64,000 bases of DNA from Rhodopirellula sp. (GTDB lineage: Bacteria; Planctomycetota; Planctomycetia; Pirellulales; Thermoguttaceae): positions 62,001-126,000 of the forward strand of contig JAAYEH010000281.1 of assembly GCA_012728855.1 (NCBI GenBank), read 5' to 3'. A program made the translations under genes and the position numbers. Below are positions 45,513 through 54,306 of the stretch, piece after piece; position 1 is the first letter of the stretch; every line of letters begins with the position of its first letter. Under the pieces are notes generated by a model. The model ran no database searches and was not told the origin of the DNA. It was given only the letters and a program-made list of their open reading frames with translations.

Positions 45513-45541
45513 TTGGCGGGCAGACCGCCCCCTGGTATAAT
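45513..45541 (+). promoter_or_regulatory. sigma70-type promoter before the Uma2 gene
   Basis: TTGGCG (45513-45518), a 17-base spacer and a perfect TATAAT (45536-45541), 60 bases before ATG 45602. It is the best match to a housekeeping promoter in the window and indicates that the Uma2-PfkB pair has its own promoter apart from the HAD gene. Confidence 0.6.
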
Positions 45542-45601
45542 TCGCTTATCCGAGTCAATGATCTTTCTGGATTTGCCGGTCCAACACAGCGACTGTGAGC
45601 G

Positions 45602-46339
45602 ATGGCTACTAGCACGGCGACCAATGGTCCCCTTCTGACGCTCCCTCCGGAACTCCGACCCAACGTGGATCATCTAGTGACGGAGGACGATGCACCCTTG
45701 GACAACGTATTTTCCGAGAAGCAGCAACGGCTCCTCACCGAACCGCTTTACAGTTCCTGGTCGGATCCCGCCCAGAACCGGCCGTTTGTTGCCATGGCCA
45801 ACGTCGGGCTTTTTTGGTCAGTTCGCCGTCCCCCTTATGTGCCGGACGCACTGTTGAGTGTGGATGTAGAATTATCTGCGGATCTCTGGCCGAAGGCCCA
45901 TCGTTCTTACTTCATCTGGGACTATGGTAAGGCGCCCGACATCGTCATTGAGGTGGTTTCCAATCGTCAGGGGAGCGAGGACACGGAGAAATTGGCGGGC
46001 TATGCCCGCGTCGGCGTCCGTTACTACGCGATCTTCGATCCCGGGAAACTACTTGACGAGGAAGTTCTTCGCGTCTACCGGCTGGAAGGACTCGCCCTTC
46101 AGAAGATGGAAGGGCCTGCTTGGTTCCCCGATATCGGCTTGGGACTTGAAATCTGGCAGGGCCGCTATGAAGACCACGACAACACCTGGCTGCGCTGGGT
46201 CGATCCGGAGGGTCGATTGATCCCCTCAGGACGCGAGCGTGCCGAGTCCGAGCGCCAGCGCGCCGAGTCGGAACATCAGCGTGCCGAACGGTTGGCTGCG
46301 CAACTTCGTCAGCTCGGCATCGAGCCGCAAGAACCGTAG
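45602..46339 (+). CDS. Uma2-family (DUF820) putative restriction-endonuclease-fold protein
   Basis: 245 residues. Seen: VPDALLSVDVEL and APDIVIEVVSNRQGSEDTEKLAGYARVGVRYYAIFDP, the PD-(D/E)XK-type core of Uma2 proteins, where the acid pair and the E-V-x-S strand are kept but the catalytic Lys position is replaced by Asn-Arg. The C-terminus RERAESERQRAESEHQRAERLAAQLRQLGI is a short coiled coil often found in these proteins. The family is very abundant in cyanobacteria and planctomycetes; function unproven. The PfkB gene starts 17 bases after its stop. Confidence 0.85.
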   Translation: MATSTATNGPLLTLPPELRPNVDHLVTEDDAPLDNVFSEKQQRLLTEPLYSSWSDPAQNRPFVAMANVGLFWSVRRPPYVPDALLSVDVELSADLWPKAHRSYFIWDYGKAPDIVIEVVSNRQGSEDTEKLAGYARVGVRYYAIFDPGKLLDEEVLRVYRLEGLALQKMEGPAWFPDIGLGLEIWQGRYEDHDNTWLRWVDPEGRLIPSGRERAESERQRAESEHQRAERLAAQLRQLGIEPQEP

Positions 46340-46355
46340 CAAGGCTGGCGCGACG

Positions 46356-47411
46356 ATGCATTATTTCGGCGGCATGTCCCACGATCGCCTCCGGCATTTG
46401 ACCGATCGCTTCGGTGAGCTTCGCATTGCGGTGATCGGCGATTTTTTCCTCGACCGCTATCTCGACGTCGATCCCGCGCTGGCCGAGGTGAGCGTGGAGA
46501 CGGGCAAAATGGCCCACCAGGTTGTCGGCGTTCGTTCAAGTCCTGGCGCGGCGGGCACGGTCGTCTGCAATCTGGCGGCGTTGGGCGCCGGCGCGATCCA
46601 TGCGGTCGGTTTCACCGGTGACGACGGCGAGTCGTACGAACTCCGCAAAGGTCTATCGTTGCTCGGCTGTAAAACGGACCATTTACACTGCGCGCCCGAT
46701 CGAATGACCCCCACCTACCTCAAACCCCGCGACTCAAGTGACCCGAGCCTGGCGGGCGAGCACCAACGGTATGATACCAAGAACCGACAAGTCACACCCC
46801 AGCCACTGCGGCGGCTACTCCTCCAGTCTTTAGAGACGCTGCTGCCGGAATTGCATGCGGTCGTCGTGTTGGACCAGGTCGAGGAAGAAGATTGCGGCGT
46901 CGTCACGGCTGAGGTAAGAGATGCTCTTTTCCGCTTTGCGGGCCAATGGCCGGACGTCGTTTTTTGGGCCGACAGCCGCCGTCGCATCCGCCTGTTCCGA
47001 GGCATGATCATCAAGCCGAACCAGTTCGAGGCCGTCGGCAGGGAGAGCCCTGCGCCCGAGGAAAACGTGGCGCCGGCTGAACTCGAAGCCGCCGTCCGGC
47101 GGCTCCGCAGCGAGACCGGTGGACCGATCGTCGTCACCCGCGGCCCACGGGGGATGGTCGTCAGCGACCCGGAGATGACCGAGGTGCCGGGAGTGCGACT
47201 GGATGGTCCGATCGACTCGACCGGCGCGGGCGACAGCGCTACGTCCGGCGCGGTGTTGGCGCTGGCGGCCGGCGCTACCGTTCCGGAGGCCGCACTGGTC
47301 GGAAATCTCGTTGCCTCCATTACGGTCCGGCAATTGGCCACCACCGGCACCGCAAAACCCCAGCAACTTCCGGCCCAACTGGATCTATGGAGAAACCAAC
47401 AGGGCTGCTAA
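46356..47411 (+). CDS. PfkB-family carbohydrate kinase, RfaE/HldE-like
   Basis: 351 residues from ATG 46356; the track's longer start lies inside the Uma2 gene. Seen: LRIAVIGDFFLDRYLDVDPA, PGAAGTVVCNLAALGAGAIHAVGFTGDDGES (substrate lid and Gly-rich region), IIKPNQFEA, VVTRGPRGMVV and the catalytic DSTGAGDSATSGAVLAL with the anion hole and base Asp. The N-terminal IGD-x2-LDRY resembles the heptose-7-phosphate kinase half of HldE. With the upstream HAD phosphatase this could be a sugar-phosphate activation unit, but no nucleotidyltransferase gene is present. Confidence 0.9.
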   Translation: MHYFGGMSHDRLRHLTDRFGELRIAVIGDFFLDRYLDVDPALAEVSVETGKMAHQVVGVRSSPGAAGTVVCNLAALGAGAIHAVGFTGDDGESYELRKGLSLLGCKTDHLHCAPDRMTPTYLKPRDSSDPSLAGEHQRYDTKNRQVTPQPLRRLLLQSLETLLPELHAVVVLDQVEEEDCGVVTAEVRDALFRFAGQWPDVVFWADSRRRIRLFRGMIIKPNQFEAVGRESPAPEENVAPAELEAAVRRLRSETGGPIVVTRGPRGMVVSDPEMTEVPGVRLDGPIDSTGAGDSATSGAVLALAAGATVPEAALVGNLVASITVRQLATTGTAKPQQLPAQLDLWRNQQGC

Positions 47412-47441
47412 GCGCATCTTTCGCCGAAGCGAACCAGGCTG

Positions 47442-48104
47442 CTACTGCGCCGGCCGCACCGGCTGCGGTTTACCCGGCGCCGCGGACTGCGGTGGTTGCC
47501 GGAAGCCTCGCTGCTGCAAGTTTCGCAGCTTGGTAAGCTGCTCGGCATTGAGAACTTGCACGGAATCCTTTGCCGCCTGATGCTGAATCTGCCATAACTG
47601 GTTCTGCAGGTCTTGTTGGATCTTCTCGACCTGCTGCCGTTGTTCCTGGGTAAGCCCAAGCTCTTGCGCCGCTGCGGGATTGGCCAGGACGGAATAAGCG
47701 GCAAGCCGGAAATTGATCTGCTCGAGTTGTTCGGTCTGCTCGGCCGTCACGATTTGCGCCAGTTGCTGCCCGAACTGCTCGGCGATTTTGAAGGCTTGCG
47801 CCTCAAATTTCTGACGATCGTCGGCGGAAAGGCCTTGAGGGTTGGGATACTCTTGTTCCTGTTTCTGCTGCTGTTGGCCGTAAGTTTGGAATGCCTGCTG
47901 CAACGCTTCCGTCTGCTGCGGCGTGAAGCCGAGGTCTTTGCGAATGGGTTCGTTCGCCAACAGTCGGGCATAGTTGGCAAACTGCACCGCCTGCTGGCCG
48001 GCGATGTTCGAAGCGGGTTGCGATGCGTTGTCCGCGCCCAACGCGACTGCCGCGAGCAGCGGCAGCCAGCCCCCGAACCAACCTTGTACACATTTCCGCA
48101 TCAT
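47442..48104 (-). CDS. secreted Gln-rich helical protein, Spy/CpxP-like
   Basis: 220 residues with a signal (GWFGGWLPLLAAVALGA). The mature part is almost all helix and very rich in Gln, with two related segments: LGFTPQQTEALQQAFQTYGQQQQ and LGLTQEQRQQVEKIQQDLQNQ, the LTxxQ pattern seen in periplasmic Spy/CpxP chaperones. The C-terminus is Pro-rich. It is likely periplasmic; a chaperone or scaffold role is inferred only from pattern. It converges on the PfkB gene with a 30-base gap. Confidence 0.75.
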   Translation of the reverse strand: MMRKCVQGWFGGWLPLLAAVALGADNASQPASNIAGQQAVQFANYARLLANEPIRKDLGFTPQQTEALQQAFQTYGQQQQKQEQEYPNPQGLSADDRQKFEAQAFKIAEQFGQQLAQIVTAEQTEQLEQINFRLAAYSVLANPAAAQELGLTQEQRQQVEKIQQDLQNQLWQIQHQAAKDSVQVLNAEQLTKLRNLQQRGFRQPPQSAAPGKPQPVRPAQ

Positions 48105-48201
48105 CAGCTCTTTCTCCCTATCTTATACGTCTTACGCTGCAAAGCCGTCAGCCGGTTTGACCATTGTAACTACCGGGTGAGCGGCAGAAAGCAGATTTCC
48201 A

Positions 48202-48305
48202 CAAAAAGCCCTAACAAAACGGGGACTGGCTCCCGGTCATTGTCAAAAATCCGGGGAAATGAAGCAAGGCTAGGGTGTCTGTCCCCGTTTTGTCGGGGCT
48301 TTTTG
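48202..48305. repeat. family-C-related inverted repeat
   Basis: CAAAAAGCCCTAACAAAACGGGGAC (48202-48226) pairs with GTCCCCGTTTTGTCGGGGCTTTTTG (48281-48305) with a few mismatches. The loop begins TGGCTC and ends GTGTCT as in the other family-C copies, so it is a diverged relative. It lies in the 419-base gap between divergent genes 48104 and 48524, where no gene is seen. Confidence 0.7.
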
Positions 48306-48523
48306 AAAGCGGAATGCGGATAGCAAGATTTTTCTCTAGGCGCCGACCGCCGCTTCCGGGTAGACTACGCCGTCTCCGTTTAAGGTCGGGGGCAATAGCC
48401 TCCACTAAAGCAGGGTAGAGTCAAGGGGCAGATCCGCTGGCGGGATGCCTCGGAACCGATCTTCTCGGGCCTATTCATGAGCGTTCGCCTGCTGGTTGGC
48501 GAGGTTCAGGAGGAACACACGCG

Positions 48524-50668
48524 ATGTGTAGCATGAAGTTTTGGTTGCTGTGGCGCTCGGGGCTTGCGGCCCTTGTCTTGTCCCTGGCGCTGCCGGGCAG
48601 CGGATGGGCAGAAACACCGTCCGACTTTCCGCCCAACAAATTAAGGATCGGAGTCCGGCCGCCGGCGCCTACTCGGTCCGAAGCCCCGGTTGCATCCGAG
48701 TCCGCGATTCCGCGGGTGGAGGCCTCCCCAGGCGAAACCGGGATGGCCGCGGAGAGTTCCGATTCCGAAGCAAATACCGGTTCGTCCGGCGACTCCAAGC
48801 CTTCGTTCGCCGCGACGACGCCCTCGATCCCCAATCAATTGCCCGAGCAATCCCTCTCGCCTGCCCCGGTATCCCCGGCGGAGACAGCGACGGAGAACCT
48901 GACGCCCCAGACCATGGAAGAACCGGCGGAGGAACCGCTGAAGCCGATTCCGGCCGCTGGACAAGGGGCGCCCATCGAGGTTCACGCCGCCTCGTTCAAG
49001 AGCGTCACGCCGGGAGTGAGCACCGTCGCCGACGTTCAGACCCATTGGGGCGCTCCCGTCGAGATCACCAAGCACCTCGGCTTGATCCTGCACCTTTATA
49101 AGGTCGATCCGTTCGAGCGGGTCGAAGTGGTCGTGTCCGAAGAGAAGGTGTCGTCGATCGTCATTCGGCTCGACCGGCCGTTTCCTGCCGATCTGGTCGC
49201 CCAGCAACTGGAATTATCCAGCATGCAGCCGGTGCTGGTGTCCAACGAGTTGGGTGAAGTTCTCGGCCAATCGTTTCCGGAGCGGGGCGTCCTTTTTGCG
49301 TTTGCACCGAGCGACGCGCCGGGCAAAGCCAGCATGAATGTCACCCAGATCATTCTAGAACCGGTTACTGCCGAGCCCTTCCTGTTGCGAGCGGAAACCC
49401 TACTGGACAGCCAGCCCGAGGCGAGCCTGAAGGATCTCGACCAGGCAATCAAGATGTCGCCGGAAAACGGCCGGGCGCACTGGTTGCGGGCCCGAGTTCT
49501 CGCGGCAAACGGCGAGTCGGACGCCGCACTGGCGGCTGCCGAGCAGTCGGTTCGCTGGGAAGCGGACAACCCTCGCTATTGGGTGACACGGGGCCAGATT
49601 CTCGCCTCGGTCGATCGTTTCGCTGAAGCGATATCCTTCGTGGAAAAAGCCGTCGAACTCAGCGGCGACTCACCTCACGTGAAGGCCCGTGCCCTGTGTA
49701 TGCTGGGCGACCTTTACGGCTCCGGCGCGCAGCCCGACTACAAGAAAGCCATCGAATACCACAGCCAGGCAATCCAGATCGCCGATCCGCTGGTCGCCGA
49801 TCCCCATCCGGCCTTGCGATTGGCGGCCAAGGAGGTGATGATCGATGCCCACCTGGGCGCGGCGCACGATGTCGCATGGGGCGTCTGGAATCAGAAAGAT
49901 GTATCCGTGCCTCGCTGGCTGGAGCGAGCCGCCGCATTCGCAAAGGATCTGATCGACAGCGACGGCGGCACCCCGGAGCACCAACTGCGTGTGGCCACCC
50001 GCGCTCTCTCGGCTTCCGTCGGCATGGAGGGCAAACTCGATCCGACGCAGTGGGCGGAGGAGGCAAGCCGCGTGGGAGAGCAGTGGATCGCATCGGCCTC
50101 CGAAACGCAGAAACCGCGATGCCAATGGGAGCTCGGGATGGCGCTTTACGATGCCGTCCAGGTCTGCCAATTGCGCAAAGAGGACGAAGCGGCGTTACGG
50201 TACGGCCAGCGGGCCGTCGCCTTCCTGGAGCAATCACTGCAAGCGCGGGATGCCTCGGCGACCGATCGCTATCTGCTCGGGCGGCTGTACTTCCGCATCG
50301 GCGCCATCCATGCGGTCGGCAGCGAAAATCACTCGTCGGCTATCCCTTGGTTCGAGAAGGCGATTCCGGTCTTGGAGGCCGCGGCACCTGAGGTTCACCC
50401 ATCGGAACTAGGGCGACTCGGTGAGACCTTCGTGAGCATGGGCGTTTCCCACTGGGAAACCGGCCAACGGGATCGCGCCGTCTCGCTCACCGAGCGAGGC
50501 GTCGGTCTGTTGGAGGAAGCCGTGAAAAACGGCACCGCCGAAAAGTCCACTCTGGAGATTCCCTACGGCAATCTGGCCAGTATGCACAAACAACTTGGAA
50601 GAATGGACGTTGCCGGCAAGCTTCTGGAAAAAGCCTCGCATACAAGCGGCAGCACCATGCGGCGATAG
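48524..50668 (+). CDS. secreted TPR-repeat protein
   Basis: 714 residues. Seen: a signal (SGLAALVLSLALPGSGWAE), a low-complexity Pro/Ser/Glu linker to about 145, a compact alpha/beta region (VHAASFKSVTPGVSTVADVQTHWGAPVEITKHLGLILHLYKVDPFERVEVVVSEEKVSSIVIRL), then TPR units from about 290 to the end (DLDQAIKMSPENGRAHWLRARVLAANGESDAALAAAEQSVRWEADNPRYWVTRG; YRIGAIHAVG-like units later). AGGAGGAA precedes ATG. It is an envelope scaffold by composition; binding partner unknown. The next gene, fxsA, starts 101 bases on. Confidence 0.82.
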   Translation: MCSMKFWLLWRSGLAALVLSLALPGSGWAETPSDFPPNKLRIGVRPPAPTRSEAPVASESAIPRVEASPGETGMAAESSDSEANTGSSGDSKPSFAATTPSIPNQLPEQSLSPAPVSPAETATENLTPQTMEEPAEEPLKPIPAAGQGAPIEVHAASFKSVTPGVSTVADVQTHWGAPVEITKHLGLILHLYKVDPFERVEVVVSEEKVSSIVIRLDRPFPADLVAQQLELSSMQPVLVSNELGEVLGQSFPERGVLFAFAPSDAPGKASMNVTQIILEPVTAEPFLLRAETLLDSQPEASLKDLDQAIKMSPENGRAHWLRARVLAANGESDAALAAAEQSVRWEADNPRYWVTRGQILASVDRFAEAISFVEKAVELSGDSPHVKARALCMLGDLYGSGAQPDYKKAIEYHSQAIQIADPLVADPHPALRLAAKEVMIDAHLGAAHDVAWGVWNQKDVSVPRWLERAAAFAKDLIDSDGGTPEHQLRVATRALSASVGMEGKLDPTQWAEEASRVGEQWIASASETQKPRCQWELGMALYDAVQVCQLRKEDEAALRYGQRAVAFLEQSLQARDASATDRYLLGRLYFRIGAIHAVGSENHSSAIPWFEKAIPVLEAAAPEVHPSELGRLGETFVSMGVSHWETGQRDRAVSLTERGVGLLEEAVKNGTAEKSTLEIPYGNLASMHKQLGRMDVAGKLLEKASHTSGSTMRR

Positions 50669-50769
50669 CGGCCGCCGTGGTGTAGAATGGCGGGGAGGCT
50701 CGTACCGTTTTCTTCGCCGGCGCGTAGACGACCGGCGGCAATCGAGTTGCCTCTGCCGAACGAACAACC

Positions 50770-51234
50770 ATGCTGCTCCGCCTGTTTCTGCTGTTCACCG
50801 TCGTACAGTTCACCGAGTTGGTGATTCTCCTGTGGATCACCGAGAAGACAAGCTTTCCTTTTACCGTCGGTCTGGTGCTTCTCACCGGGCTGATCGGTGC
50901 AGCGCTGGCGCGGTATGAAGGGCTTCGTTGCATCCGGCAGATTCAAGAGCGTCTGCGGCGCGGTGAAGTGCCGGCCGGCTCGCTTCTGGACGGCCTGATC
51001 ATCCTGGTTGCCGGAGCGCTGTTGATCGCTCCGGGCCTCTTGACCGACATCACCGGCTTCTTGCTCTTGCTCCCCGCCGTTCGGCGGAGTATCAAGCACT
51101 ACGCCACGGAGCGAATCCGCAGCCGGATTCATGTCGCATCACCGTTTTCCGCATCGTACGCGGGGGCGGAGCGAGCCGAGGCGGACCGGATTATCGACGT
51201 CCGCATTGTCGATCCCGAGCCGCGCGACAAGTAG
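50770..51234 (+). CDS. fxsA: FxsA-family membrane protein
   Basis: 154 residues. Seen: LLFTVVQFTELVILLWITEKTSFPFTVGLVLLTGLIGAALARYEGLRCIRQIQERLRRGEVPAGSLLDGLIILVAGALLIAPGLLTDITGFLLLLPAVR, the full FxsA pattern of four membrane helices with the conserved (G)ARxxGL and LLIxPGxLTDxxGxxLLLPPxR blocks. The C-terminal tail is charged. In E. coli FxsA overproduction relieves phage T7 exclusion; its normal role is unknown. The TAG stop codon is the first TAG of a REP-A repeat. Confidence 0.93.
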   Translation: MLLRLFLLFTVVQFTELVILLWITEKTSFPFTVGLVLLTGLIGAALARYEGLRCIRQIQERLRRGEVPAGSLLDGLIILVAGALLIAPGLLTDITGFLLLLPAVRRSIKHYATERIRSRIHVASPFSASYAGAERAEADRIIDVRIVDPEPRDK

Positions 51235-51312
51235 GTTCTGCTTGCCGAGCCGAACCATTGCGCCGGCAGACCGCTACGCGATGCATGATCCCGCTCGGCA
51301 AGCAGGATCTAC
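51231..51312. repeat. REP-A element, inverted pair, overlapping the fxsA stop codon
   Basis: GTAGGTTCTGCTTGCCGAGCCGAACC (51231-51256) and GATCCCGCTCGGCAAGCAGGATCTAC (51287-51312) face each other. The fxsA stop TAG (51232-51234) is part of the left core. It lies between the convergent genes fxsA and 51320. Confidence 0.8.
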
Positions 51313-51319
51313 GGAGCCC

Positions 51320-53590
51320 TCACGGCGTCACTCGCACGCTGCCAGGCTCAACGCGGACGGCGCCCCCGAGCGACTCGGGCGACTGCTCCGTATCGCCGAA
51401 ATTAACCGCTACTGCCCGCTTCGTTTCGGGTAGATGAACGACGATGCATGGGTACGAACCGGTCACCGTCGCGCCTCGGAGCCGCGCCGCCTCCTCCGGA
51501 TCGCAGGAGATCACGGCAACCAGATTGCGGATCCACTCGCCCGCCTGAAAAGATTGAGGAGGACCGTCCGTTGCCGGGCCGAAGTAGAGTTCGTGGCTGA
51601 CAAGCGATTCTTCGACGCCGTAGCGGTCGCCGGGATAGATCGCCTCATCGCCTTCGGTCGGTCGCTTGCGCTTCTGGAGGAGTTGGAACGAACTGTTTCC
51701 GCCAAGGACGTTGAGCGTGAGCGCGTCTTCGATCGTGATCGATTTGCCGTCGATCTGCTGCCACGTGTCCTTGTTGGGATGTTGATGGAAGACGTGGTCT
51801 CCTCGCCCGGTTTTCAATCTCACCCGGTTGTCGTTGAAGATGTCGGCCGCCAGGCGCAGTCCCAGACCGCCGTGGCGTCGCACTTCGACCGGCTCGACAG
51901 CCTGGCAGTAGTCGATGAGAATCGCCGGCCCCGCGGGCAGCGCCACCAGGGCCTGGTACTGCCGCACCAGCGGAAAGGGCTTGCCGTCGCCGCCCGCCAA
52001 TCGATCGATGGTTCCCAGCGACCAGAACCCGTCGCCGTCAAAAGTGGCGGTCTGGAACGAGCGCAGGGCCGCTTTAGGATTGGCCCCGGCGACATCCAGC
52101 ATGCCCATGCCGTTGTAGTTGTGTTTCAAGAGGTTCGGCGATCCCAGCGGTTGCACTATGGCCTGCCACTGCCCGAAAGCCGATCGCCATGAAAAAGAGG
52201 CCCACTGTTTCGCCGTGCGGCGCCAGACGAGCCGGGCATTGGGCTCGTGGTAGGTGCCGGTGTTGCGGGCATGGTATTGCTCCTCGGTGGACGGCGCGGG
52301 CAGAGCCGAGGTGTCCATGTGGTCCATCACCCAGAGGGCATGGGCCAGACTTGCGCCGCTGATCGCCTCGTACCAGGCGAAGTCATTGCTATAGTTGTTC
52401 TTCAGCCGCGCCAGCCGCACGCCTTGAATGCTGCCGTCGCCCAGCGCCTGCTCATGCTCGATCAGACCGAGCCACTCGTGCGCCAGCCGCGAGGCGTCGG
52501 CGTCCGTAAATCGCGCCGCGGCGAAGATGCCGATCGGCAGGATATGGGCATTGCCATAGCCGTAGGTATTCCAGTCGTACCCCGCGCAATAGACAAACCG
52601 CCCATTGGCAAATGAGCCCTGCTTGAGCCGGTCGAATACCAGACGCCAGTTTCGCAGGTAGACGTCGGAATCTCGCTGCATCTCGGGCAGATGCTCGTCG
52701 AGAAGCTGGGCGTAGGCCTGGTACGCCAGCGGCCAGCCCATGTAGCCGGGGTGATAGAAACCGTGATGCTCCTGGATGCCGCCCGGCTCGAAGTTCGCCC
52801 CCTTCACCCGCTCGTTGAGCGGCTTACCGGCGACGATCTCGTGGGAAGCGACGTCGCCGGGCACTCCGATCGCATTAAGCGAGTAGAGAATGGCCGTTTC
52901 GCGCCAGGCGGACTGGTTGGGCGAGTCGGGCAGTGCCCGCCGCGCGGCCTGCACCAGCGCGCAGCTCCAGGCGTTCGACTCGCCGACCGAATGCTGCGGC
53001 CAATGGCCGGGCATCGAGCGGCTTTCCTGGCTGACCCCGTGCTCCACTTGCTTGTCGGCCTCCCAGGCGAGGATCGTCAGAAGCTTCTCGCGGTCGGGCG
53101 GGGCGAGCGCATCGATCAAGAGCATACCGGAGGTGCCGGCGAAGAGATCGGCGTGCCAGTTGTCTGCCGCCGAGTGCCCCGCGCCCCAACACGGCCCTTC
53201 GGGCCGGTCGAGCTTGCCGATGGCGATGTGGCTATCCAACGACAACCGGATCAGTCCCAACAACGGTTTCGCGAGGTCGTCGGGGGGATTGGTGCGGGCG
53301 AGCCAATACCCGGCGGCCGCCGCGGCGAACTGGTTGCCCGCCACGTCGCGGTATTTATTGCGGCCGGAATTGGCCCGCGGCGTCATCGTATAGTACTCAG
53401 TACCGGGCACGGGAGCGAGATAGCCGGCGAGCCAGCGGCACCAACGGTCCAAAGATCGCTCGATCCGTTGGCGAAGCTGGTAGTCCGGCGGGGCGCGATT
53501 CGATTCAGTGCGAACATCGGCGGCAAGAAGGCCAGCCGAAGATAGCAAACACGCCAGGCAGAGGCCGGCGGCAAGTCGTCGTCGGATCAT
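51320..53590 (-). CDS. large secreted protein, possibly a polysaccharide-degrading enzyme of unknown family
   Basis: 756 residues from ATG 53590 (the track's 53971 start lies in a repeat); AAGGGG is eight bases upstream. Seen: a signal MIRRRLAAGLCLACLLSSAGLLA, then about 440 residues that look like an all-helical toroid (RNKYRDVAGNQFAAAAAGYWLART, GHWPQHSVGESNAWSCALVQAARR, EHHGFYHPGYMGWPLAYQAYAQLL), then a beta-rich C-terminal part (WASFSWRSAFGQWQAIVQPLG ... VEVRRHGGLGLRLAADIF). A helical toroid plus beta-sandwich is the layout of several polysaccharide lyases and heparinases, but I see no diagnostic catalytic motif. Function is inferred weakly. Confidence 0.7.
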   Translation of the reverse strand: MIRRRLAAGLCLACLLSSAGLLAADVRTESNRAPPDYQLRQRIERSLDRWCRWLAGYLAPVPGTEYYTMTPRANSGRNKYRDVAGNQFAAAAAGYWLARTNPPDDLAKPLLGLIRLSLDSHIAIGKLDRPEGPCWGAGHSAADNWHADLFAGTSGMLLIDALAPPDREKLLTILAWEADKQVEHGVSQESRSMPGHWPQHSVGESNAWSCALVQAARRALPDSPNQSAWRETAILYSLNAIGVPGDVASHEIVAGKPLNERVKGANFEPGGIQEHHGFYHPGYMGWPLAYQAYAQLLDEHLPEMQRDSDVYLRNWRLVFDRLKQGSFANGRFVYCAGYDWNTYGYGNAHILPIGIFAAARFTDADASRLAHEWLGLIEHEQALGDGSIQGVRLARLKNNYSNDFAWYEAISGASLAHALWVMDHMDTSALPAPSTEEQYHARNTGTYHEPNARLVWRRTAKQWASFSWRSAFGQWQAIVQPLGSPNLLKHNYNGMGMLDVAGANPKAALRSFQTATFDGDGFWSLGTIDRLAGGDGKPFPLVRQYQALVALPAGPAILIDYCQAVEPVEVRRHGGLGLRLAADIFNDNRVRLKTGRGDHVFHQHPNKDTWQQIDGKSITIEDALTLNVLGGNSSFQLLQKRKRPTEGDEAIYPGDRYGVEESLVSHELYFGPATDGPPQSFQAGEWIRNLVAVISCDPEEAARLRGATVTGSYPCIVVHLPETKRAVAVNFGDTEQSPESLGGAVRVEPGSVRVTP

Positions 53591-53671
53591 GGCAGCACCC
53601 CTTTGGTTTGTCGCGGAGCATGCAACGTGACTCGATTGTAACGCCCCCTCGCGTGCCTCGCCAGGGTTTTC

Positions 53672-53833
53672 GGTGTGGCACTGCTTGTGATTGAATGGAT
53701 CTTCCACTTGTGCAGAATCGACAACAATCACAAGCGTTGGGAATCGCCGCGACCCGCCCGCTTCGTACTGCTTGGAGTTGTGGAGACGTCGATCGGGATG
53801 GACAACGCATTCAACTCCAAGCAGTGCCACACC
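53672..53833. repeat. family-E inverted-repeat element (162 bp)
   Basis: Terminal arms GGTGTGGCACTGCTTGTGATTGAATG (53672) and CATTCAACTCCAAGCAGTGCCACACC (to 53833) pair with four mismatches. An inner pair GCTTGTGATTG / CAATCACAAGC is also present. Fragments occur at 9347-9372 and, more diverged, at 16122-16165 where the DUF1501 gene is broken. Confidence 0.75.
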
Positions 53834-54013
53834 ATGGTTCTTCCGCGTCAGCACTTCTCGCGTTCCCCACTCCGGCGAACGCAACGGGTACCAGCGGCGG
53901 ATCCAGGGTATCGGCAGGTTGAGCTTCTGGCAGAGGGCGATGGTGGCAACGTGCAGTGGTTGACTCGTCACTGCTGCCTACAGGTCCAGTTGGTTGCCTG
54001 CAGAGCCACACTT

Positions 54014-54113
54014 AGAGCCTATCCCAAAACCGCCGGGGACTGGCTCATTTTGCGGAGTCTTCGGAGCAAAATGTGCCTGTCCCCCTCTCCGCCAAGGTTT
54101 TGGGATAGGCTCT
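54014..54113. repeat. family-C inverted-repeat element (100 bp)
   Basis: Perfect 18-bp outer arms AGAGCCTATCCCAAAACC / GGTTTTGGGATAGGCTCT enclose the inner GGGGACTGGCTCATTTTGC hairpin. It is the best-preserved family-C copy and abuts the CHC2 remnant directly. Confidence 0.85.
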
Positions 54114-54114
54114 T

Positions 54115-54306
54115 AAAACAACGGCACGTGTTCTTCCGGAGATTCGCGGAAAACGAGCGACTTCGCGGTGAGATCGAGCCATGGATCGGACATCCTCCGC
54201 GAACCTGCTCGCCGTGCATTTCTCGGCAGACGAAGTTCAGCAACCGCAAGACATCAACGATGCTGACCTGGGTCCGCACGGCGTGGAAATCAATCCCCGG
54301 CACCGC
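54115..54306 (-). pseudogene. CHC2 zinc-finger (DnaG-type) fragment
   Basis: Within minus ORF 54019-54462 the segment PGIDFHAVRTQVSIVDVLRLLNFVCREMHGEQVRGGCPIHGSISPRSRSFSANLRKNTCRCF matches the CHC2 primase-type zinc finger (C..CPIHG.....RSFS.NL..N...CF). It breaks off exactly before the second half of the Cys motif, where a family-C repeat begins. Upstream in the frame there is no further homology. It is therefore a fragment of a longer gene, probably of a mobile or replication-related protein. Confidence 0.6.

Noticed and set aside
3461-48199. Shared GCGGCAGAAAGCA-(A/G)AT motif upstream of the 3408 and 48104 minus-strand genes
   Set aside because: Positions are similar, but a 13-base exact match is expected several times by chance in 64 kb, so it does not support a shared regulator.
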